Source of the DNA: Verrucomicrobiota bacterium
GTDB lineage: Bacteria > Verrucomicrobiota > Verrucomicrobiia > Limisphaerales > J093
Direction of reading: 5' to 3'
Length of the DNA: 64,000 bases
Assembly: GCA_027493615.1 (NCBI GenBank)
Contig: JAOSKK010000023.1
Location: 682,001-746,000 of the forward strand
The translations under genes were made by a program, and so were the position numbers. The notes under the pieces were generated by a model. That model saw only the letters and a program-made list of their open reading frames with translations, did no database searches and was not told the DNA's origin. This document shows, piece after piece, positions 58,156 to 64,000 of this stretch. Every line of letters starts with the position of its first letter. Positions within the stretch are counted from its first letter, which is position 1.

Positions 58156-59449
58156 ATGACCAATGAACTGATGACCAACATCGTCGTCGAGGTGATGCCT
58201 CACTTCCGAGACTATGTCTATCCGAACGAAGCCACCCCCTCAACCCCTGTGGGGCCTGCTGATCGTTCTCTATCCGTACATCACCGGGCTGGTGGCCGGC
58301 GCCTTCATCATGGCGTCGCTCGTCCGCGTGTTCCGGGTCACCGCCCTGGAGCCCGTGTACCGGCTCTCGCTGCTCACGGCCTTTGCCTTCCTCCTCTGCG
58401 CACCGCTCCCGTTGCTGTTTCATCTCGGCCGACCTGAGCGGTGTCTGTCCGTCCTGATCACACCCCATTTGACGTCTCCCATGGCGATCTTTGGTTTCGT
58501 GTATGCCTGGTACCTGATGGCGGTGCTCCTCCTCGAGCTCTGGTTCGACTACCGGCGCGACTTGGTCGAGTGGTCCAATCGGACGTCCGGTCTCCGGGGC
58601 GTGCTCTATCGCCTCTTCACCGTCGGCGTCACCGACGTCTCCGAGCCGGCGTTGCGACTCGACGCCCGGATCGGGCGCTTCCTTTCCATCGTCGGCATTC
58701 CCTCCGCCTTCCTGCTCCACGGGTACGTCGGCTTCATTTTCGGTTCGGTGAAGGCCAATCCCTGGTGGGGCAACGTCCTGATGCCCATCATTTTCATCAT
58801 GTCGGCGATGGTCTCGGGCATCGCCCTGTGCGTCTTCAACTACATGGTGCTCACCTGGGTGCGCCGCCGGACTGCCGACATGCGCTGCTTGGATGTCATG
58901 GCCATGTTCCTCTTCTACGCGTTGGTGCTGGACGCGGCCATCGAAGCGCTGGACTGGATCCATCGCGTGTACTCGGCCGAGGAAGGCTTCGTGGTCATGC
59001 AGGCTATGGCCCGCGAAAAGCTTTTTTACTCCCTGAACGTCGCGCAGGCGCTGCTGGGCACGCTCCTGCCCCTCCTCCTGCTGGGCGGGATCCAACTGGC
59101 TCGCCAGAGTGTCCCCGAGATCTGGCGGCGCCGGATCTACTTCAGCAGCGCGGTGCTGATCATGGTCGGCGTCCTGGCGATGCGTTGGAACGTGGTGATT
59201 GGCGGCCAGCTCTTCTCGAAGAGCCTGCGCGGGGTGATGAGCTACAAAATGGAGTTTGCCGGCATGGAAGGCTGGTTCATGGCGGCCTTCCTGTTCGTGC
59301 TGCCCTTCCTGATCCTGACGGTCCTCATCAAGCTCTTCCTGCCCGCCGAACCCCCCCGTTGGCGGCGACGCTGCTCCTCAGGCTGTTCCGGCCTGAACGA
59401 TGCCTGTCGGCCTCCCGCGCCGGTTCAGGCCGAACGGGGAGGGCGGTGA
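58156..59449 (+). CDS. NrfD/PsrC-family quinone-interacting membrane subunit
   Basis: About 430 residues. ATG 58156 gives MTNELMTNIVVEVMPHFRDY; a break in the CCCCC run 58235-58239 joins it to PLWGLLIVLYPYITGLVAG. At least nine membrane helices follow, including YITGLVAGAFIMASLV, LLTAFAFLLCAPLPLLFHLG, NPWWGNVLMPIIFIMSAMV, FLFYALVLDAAIEAL and GWFMAAFLFVLPFLIL. The sequence RWNVVIGGQLFSKSLRG matches the conserved NrfD segment near the quinone site. It exchanges electrons with the quinone pool. The last about 30 residues are Arg/Cys-rich and may reflect one more frame error. Its end overlaps the convergent DUF2339 gene. Confidence 0.88.
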
Positions 59450-61097
59450 GCTCTGCCTCGCCGTCGGGTGAACAGCAGCGACACTGCCACGAGCACGGTG
59501 CCCAGGACCAGGAACGACAAGACCCGCTGCATGGGGGCGAGCTCGATTATGCCGACGGCCAGAAGGTACACGACCGTCAGCAGCAGGGTGCAATGTCCCA
59601 TCCAACGGTATTTCTGGTTGCGGATGAGGAGGTTCAGAAGGTAATAGACCCCCGCCACGCCCACCCACGACACCGCGACGTACGCCCGGGGCACCAGGTG
59701 ATACAGCGCGTAGGGAAACACCAGGAGCGCACTGAGAAGATAGGCGTTCCGCATCAGCTCGGTCTTCAACTGCAGTCGCTCCTTCTGCCAGTTCAGAATG
59801 CGCGCGCTGAAGAGTGCCACCAAGCCGAATCCAAGACTGATGCCGCTTTCCCGGGTGGCCACGATCATGTAGCCGAGCACCACCGCGACGTAGATGAAAA
59901 AGTTGGCCACCACCAGGAAGGGGGAGCGGAACCACAGCGCGGTGGTCAGGACCACCACACTCTGCAGCGAAAGCCAGACGAAGACGTTCGGAACGGCGAA
60001 CGCGCTGAGAATCGCCACGCTCAGGGCCAGATAGCCGGCCATCGCGTAGAAGAAACAGGCCAGTTCGCTGCGCAGGATCGACCAGAACGTCGCCGCCAGC
60101 GCCAGAAACACCGCCGCCCCAAGCAACTGCAGCCCCGCCATCGCGGTGGGGCAGGCCACCACCGTGTGGAAGAGGAAGAGGGCGTAGCCCCCGGCATTCA
60201 GCAGGGCACAAGCCCCGTCCAGCGAATTCTCCGGGCCGGCGTGACGCCGGAGCAGCGGCGCGGTACTCAGCACGACCGCATACCCGAGGATGAAATACAC
60301 GCTCCAGGACGGTTCCCGGGCCGGCTCAAACGCCCCCTCCAGAGCGAGCCGTCGAGCAGCCACACCAGGTGGGTGAGATACGCCGCGGGGATGTTGAGGA
60401 GCAGCAGTGCGGGCCAGCCATGGCGCCGCCAAATCTCGACGACCAGCACGCACAAGGCCGTGAGGCCCAGGCCCACCAGCCAGGGAGATCGGACCAGCAC
60501 CAGCGTCACGTAGCCCATCACCAGCGCCAGCGCCCACAGGTACGGCGAGCGCCGGCGCGCCGCCAACCCCAGGTTCAGGATCACCACACTGAGCAGGAGC
60601 GACCGGCCCAACCAGGAGTCGGTCGTCAGCGCGGGTGTCGCTCCAAAGAAGAAGAGGCGGAGCGCCGAGAAGAAGAACAGCGCCATGGCCGCCCCCCGGA
60701 GATAACTCGAGATCAACGCGAATGTCTCACGCCACCAGCGCGCCAGGAGCAGCAGGCCCCCGGCGGCCAGCAAGCCCAGAATCGACGGCAGTGCGGGTGG
60801 CGCTCCGGGATACGGTAGTGAGAGGGCAAACCCGGCCCCCAAGGCCAGGACCAGGATCCCCACATGGGCGAACCATCGCTGGCCCACCACTTGTTCCAGA
60901 TCCTCCTCCAGCCCCGGCGCGCTCCCCGGTGGCGCCGAGGGTGCAAGTCCGGCCGCCGGCTCAGGCGCGCGAGGTCGGAATCCCTCGGCGGCGAGGGCGG
61001 CGGGGAGATTCCGTTCGAGCCGCTCCAACCGGCGCTCAATCAGGTCAAGTCGTTGGCTCAGGCTGGCCGGAGGCGGGATTTCACTGCCTGCGCTCAT
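59425..61097 (-). CDS. DUF2339 polytopic membrane protein
   Basis: About 555 residues. ATG 61097 opens a short coiled coil (QRLDLIERRLERLERNL) and an Ala/Pro linker, then VVGQRWFAHVGILVLALG, the conserved start of DUF2339 membrane proteins, and some 14 further hydrophobic helices to stop 59425. One break near 60340 separates LLDGSLW from ALEGAFEPAREPSWSVYF. Function is not established for the family; members are large multipass proteins sometimes near sporulation or envelope genes. It is convergent with the NrfD gene (25-bp overlap). Confidence 0.8.
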
Positions 61098-61430
61098 GGG
61101 AACTCATCAGCAAAGCAGCAACTGTTGCTTGTTCCAGCCGCGCACGAATCCGAACCCGCCACGGCGAGGAACGCGGAGAATCGTGAGAGTGCGCTTTGCT
61201 GTGTGTTGAAAGGCTGCTCGCGTGGAGGAGGGACTGTCAAGCGGCATCCGTAGCCGTGCCATAGACGGATAGACGTTCCAGTCAATGCCATCACAGCGCA
61301 ACGGGCGGCGGGCCGGAGGGGCGTGGGCGCCGGTGCGGCCTCGGCTTTCCCTTGAAATGCGCCTCCGGTTCCGGCACCTTCGCAGCACATCGAAAAAGCA
61401 CCTGTCCACGCTCAACCGCAGTCACGCGTC
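61098..61430. other. Divergent intergenic region, no gene seen
   Basis: 333 bp between the starts of the DUF2339 gene and the pseudopilin gene. No ORF with real-protein character and no clear palindrome; both promoters must lie here but no box is convincing. Confidence 0.4.
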
Positions 61431-62252
61431 ATGAAGCTCTCTTCGCTCCCCTGCCGACGGTCCGGATTCACGCTGATCGAGCTCCTGGTGGTCATCGCCA
61501 TCATCGCGATCCTCGCCGGGATGCTGCTGCCCGCACTGGCCAAGGCCAAGTCCAAGGCGCACCAGATCCAGTGTCTGAACAACACGAAGACCCTCGTGCT
61601 CTCCACGTTCATGTACCTCTCCGACCACGGGAAGCCGGTGCCGTACAACGGACAAGCCACCGCTTTCATGGACAACGCGCTCTGGGTTACCGTCCTCGCC
61701 ACCAACTACGGCGGCATCAACGCCGCCCGCATCTGCCCGTCGGCCCCGCCGGCACCCACGAAGTCCAAACGCCGTCATCCCTACAGCGGTTCGGTGAACC
61801 AGACCTGGCTCTGGACCGGGTCCAAGGGTTTTGACTACGAGGGCAGCTACGCCTTTAACGGGTGGTTCTACGGTGACGACGACCCGTACTTCAGCACGCC
61901 CGAGCATCGGCCCAAGAAATACCGCAACGAGACCGATTGCCCCAAACCCACCACCACCCCTGTGATCCCCGACAGCAACTGGATCGACACCTGGCCGCAG
62001 CCGAATGATCGCCCGGCCACCGACCTCTTCACCGGCGACGATTTCAACGGGGCGATGGTGCGGCTCACCCTGCCGCGTCACGGCGGCGTGACCTGGACCC
62101 GGAACATGCGGTTCAACCCGAAGGACAACCTCCCGGGCGCGATCAACATCGGGTTTGTGGACGGCCACTCCGAACTCGTGAAGCTCGAGCGGCTCTGGAG
62201 CCTCGACTGGCACAAGGACTGGGTCCCGCCGGCCAAGCGGCCGGGGAAATAG
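61431..62252 (+). CDS. Pseudopilin-like protein with prepilin cleavage motif
   Basis: 273 residues, intact. The N-terminus has the prepilin peptidase signature [19 protein letters not shown] with cleavage after Gly and Glu at position 5 of the mature protein. The C-terminal part carries the [19 protein letters not shown] motif (VDGH) found in the very large family of Verrucomicrobial and Planctomycete pseudopilins related to type II secretion protein G and DUF1559. These genomes carry dozens of such proteins, mostly solitary and of unknown role, probably membrane-anchored or assembled into thin pili. It is solitary here, followed by a transposase gene. Confidence 0.88.
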   Translation: MKLSSLPCRRSGFTLIELLVVIAIIAILAGMLLPALAKAKSKAHQIQCLNNTKTLVLSTFMYLSDHGKPVPYNGQATAFMDNALWVTVLATNYGGINAARICPSAPPAPTKSKRRHPYSGSVNQTWLWTGSKGFDYEGSYAFNGWFYGDDDPYFSTPEHRPKKYRNETDCPKPTTTPVIPDSNWIDTWPQPNDRPATDLFTGDDFNGAMVRLTLPRHGGVTWTRNMRFNPKDNLPGAINIGFVDGHSELVKLERLWSLDWHKDWVPPAKRPGK

Positions 62253-62385
62253 AGTGCTCGCCAGTGCTCGGCTTTCCGTGCGGGGAGGCAAGGGCTGATT
62301 CATCTGGAGTTGGCGGGCAAGGTGGTGCCGGGGACGGGATGAGAAACCACTGGGCAACCGGCGCCTTTTCCTCCACCCTCGCCGG

Positions 62386-64000
62386 ATGGTCATCGACGAT
62401 CCTCAGGGCGAGGCGGGTGTCTTGCGCCGCCTGCGGGTGCGGGAACTGCGCGAGGAAGAGCGCGCCGAGTTTGATTGGCGGCTCCAAACCCAACACTACC
62501 TGGCCAGCAGCGTGTTGGTCGGTCCGACGCTGCGGTATGTGGCCGAAATCGAGGGGCAGTGGGTCGCGTTGATCGCGTTTAGCGCGCCGGCGCTCCATGT
62601 CAAAGGGCGCGAACGATGGCTTCGCTGGAGTCCGCGGCAACGGGCCCGACGCCTCGGGTTTGTGGTCAACAACAGCCGCTTGCTGGTGCTGCCGGACCGG
62701 GTGCGTTATCCCAACCTGGCTTCGCGCGTGCTGGCCCTGTGTTTGCAGCGGTTGTCGGCCGACTGGCAGGCGCGGTGGGGCCATCCGGTGTTGGTGGTCG
62801 AAAGCTTCGTGGACGAGTCTGAGTACCGGGGCACGTGCTACCGCGCGTGCGGCTTTGAACCGGTGGGCGCGACGGGCGGGTTTGCCCGGGTGAGCCGGGA
62901 CTTTATGAGGCCCATGGTCGACCCAAGCAGTTGTACCTGCGGGCCTTGGTGCCGGAGGCCCGACGGTGGCTGCGGCAGGGGCGCTTGCCGGCCGCCTTGG
63001 CGCCTTACGAAGCCGAGTGCAGCGGGCCCTGTCCGTTCCGGGCGCCGGCGCTGGAGAGTCTACTGGAGCGCTTGGGCGCGTTGCCCGACTCACGCCGCGG
63101 GCATGGGTTGCGTCACCGGCAACGGTATGTCGTGGCCTGCGCGGCGGTGTCGACCTTGATGGGTGCCTGCGGCTACCGAGCCTTCGAGAACACGAGCCAC
63201 AAGTTCACCCAGCGCCAACTGCGCGCGCTGGGGGCCAAACCGGACGAGGAAGACGGCCGCTACTCTCCCCCAGCGACTCGACCTTCCAACGGGTGCTCAA
63301 CCGCCTGGACGCGAGCCGCGTCGCCACGATCGTCGGGGAGTGGCTGGCCGAGCAGGAAGTCGGCGCCCTGGCCCGGTTGGCCCTCGACGGCAAGGTCCTG
63401 CGCGGCAGTGGGCGGCATGATGGCAAACCGCTCCAACTGCTCTCGGCCGTCACGCACCACCTGCGGCTGACGCTGGACCAGATCGCGATTGAGCAGAAGA
63501 GCAACGAGATCCCCGCCCTCAAGCCGCTGCTGCGGCGCGTCGCGGTGCCGGCCGGCACGTTGGTCACGGGTGACGCGATGCACTGCCAGCAGGAAAGCGC
63601 CCGGTTCATCACCCAGGAATGGGGTGGGGATTACCTCTTTGGCCTCAAAGGCAATCAGAGCGGCATCGAAGCGAAAGCTCGTCACCTGCTCACTCAGCAG
63701 GGTTTTCCCCCCTCAGGGCCAGTGGGAAAAGGGCCACGGACGGATTGATCACCGGCGCCTGGCCCGGGTCGCGGTCACGCCGGAGGACATCGGCCTCTGC
63801 GGCTGCTGGCAGGTGATCGCGGTCGAGCGCACCTCGCAGGACACGACCCAACCGGACGCGAAGCCCTCCTCGGACATCGGCCTCTACGCGAGCAGTCTGA
63901 CCCTCGATCAATACGACGACGCGGGGGTGCTCAAGGCCATCCGCGACCACTGGTCGGCGATCGAAAACGGCACGCATCACCGGCGCGATGTCACGCTCGG
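62386..64000 (+). CDS. DUF4338 (DruA-like)-ISAs1 transposase, 3' end cut by window
   Basis: The N-terminal part (62386-62905) is DUF4338-like: LRRLRVRELREEERAEFDW, HYLASSVLVGPTLRYVAE, RRLGFVVNNSRLLVLP, VESFVDESEYRGTCYRA. A break near 62903 (TTT) joins it to DFYEAHGRPKQLYLRALV and an ISAs1-type DDE transposase: LGALPDSRRGHGLRHRQRYV, ALDGKVLRGS with the first Asp, LVTGDAMHCQ with the second, and IENGTHHRRDVTL with the Glu. Further breaks lie near 63270 and 63705. The gene runs past position 64000. I could not identify the left inverted repeat. DUF4338 occurs alone as DruA in Druantia defence, but here it is an accessory domain of a transposase. Confidence 0.8.

Noticed and set aside
62386..62905. 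Druantia defence system
   Set aside because: Only a DruA-like domain is present. It is fused to a transposase, and no DruE helicase or other Druantia genes lie nearby.

Overview
The window is high-GC bacterial chromosome and most probably comes from a member of the Verrucomicrobiota (Limisphaerales/Pedosphaerales-like). This taxon is inferred from gene families, not from a marker gene. The supporting families are two Verrucomicrobia/Planctomycete-type sigma-70 factors, a Ser/Thr kinase fused to WD40 repeats, a FecR-LamG protein, a pseudopilin of the prepilin-cleavage type, a sensor kinase with a periplasmic propeller, many secreted proteins with signal peptides, and several families of palindromic intergenic repeats. 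No rRNA, tRNA or CRISPR array was recognised.

Layout. 1-6 kb: secreted protein, DegP-like protease, RecJ, a small zinc-ribbon membrane protein, and a Tat-exported aldo/keto reductase. 6-14 kb: a conserved secreted protein of unknown function, a kinase-WD40 protein, and a convergent operon of an ECF sigma factor, a nucleotidyltransferase and a small protein. 14-28 kb: a CotH remnant, two PQQ-propeller genes (the second a broken mosaic with malectin pieces), a sigma factor translationally coupled to a FecR-LamG protein, and then a secreted arabinoxylan-degrading cluster. That cluster holds a feruloyl/acetyl esterase-GH10 xylanase fusion, a CBM48-CE1 esterase, and a roughly 1500-residue protein with two CE1 esterases, a malectin domain and a GH62 arabinofuranosidase. 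28-36 kb: SpoU methyltransferase, vanadium haloperoxidase, Kef-type antiporter, and the nitrogen module glnK-amt-glnA behind a good sigma-54 promoter. 36-50 kb: secreted proteins, a GH172 enzyme overlapping a GlnD-like uridylyltransferase homologue, a very large propeller-repeat protein, and lipoproteins. 50-56 kb: a duplicated lipoprotein 5' region and a two-component system. 56-62 kb: a MITE-like element, gene debris, an operon of tetrahaem cytochrome, 4x[4Fe-4S] protein and NrfD, a DUF2339 protein and a pseudopilin. 62-64 kb: an ISAs1-type transposase fused to a DUF4338 (DruA-like) domain, cut by the window end.

Coherent units. The xylan enzymes would release ferulic/acetyl groups, cut the xylan backbone and remove arabinose side chains outside the cytoplasm; GH172 adds another exported glycosidase. 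GlnK, Amt, GlnA and the GlnD-like protein form the ammonium-sensing and assimilation set. The cytochrome/FeS/NrfD genes encode a quinone-linked electron-transfer module.

Quality warning. More than thirty single-base frameshifts break otherwise well-conserved genes, most of them in short G, C, A or T runs, and several conserved codons have become stops. This pattern fits uncorrected homopolymer errors better than gene decay. I therefore annotate these loci as single genes and note each break. Coordinates of broken genes span the whole reconstructed locus.
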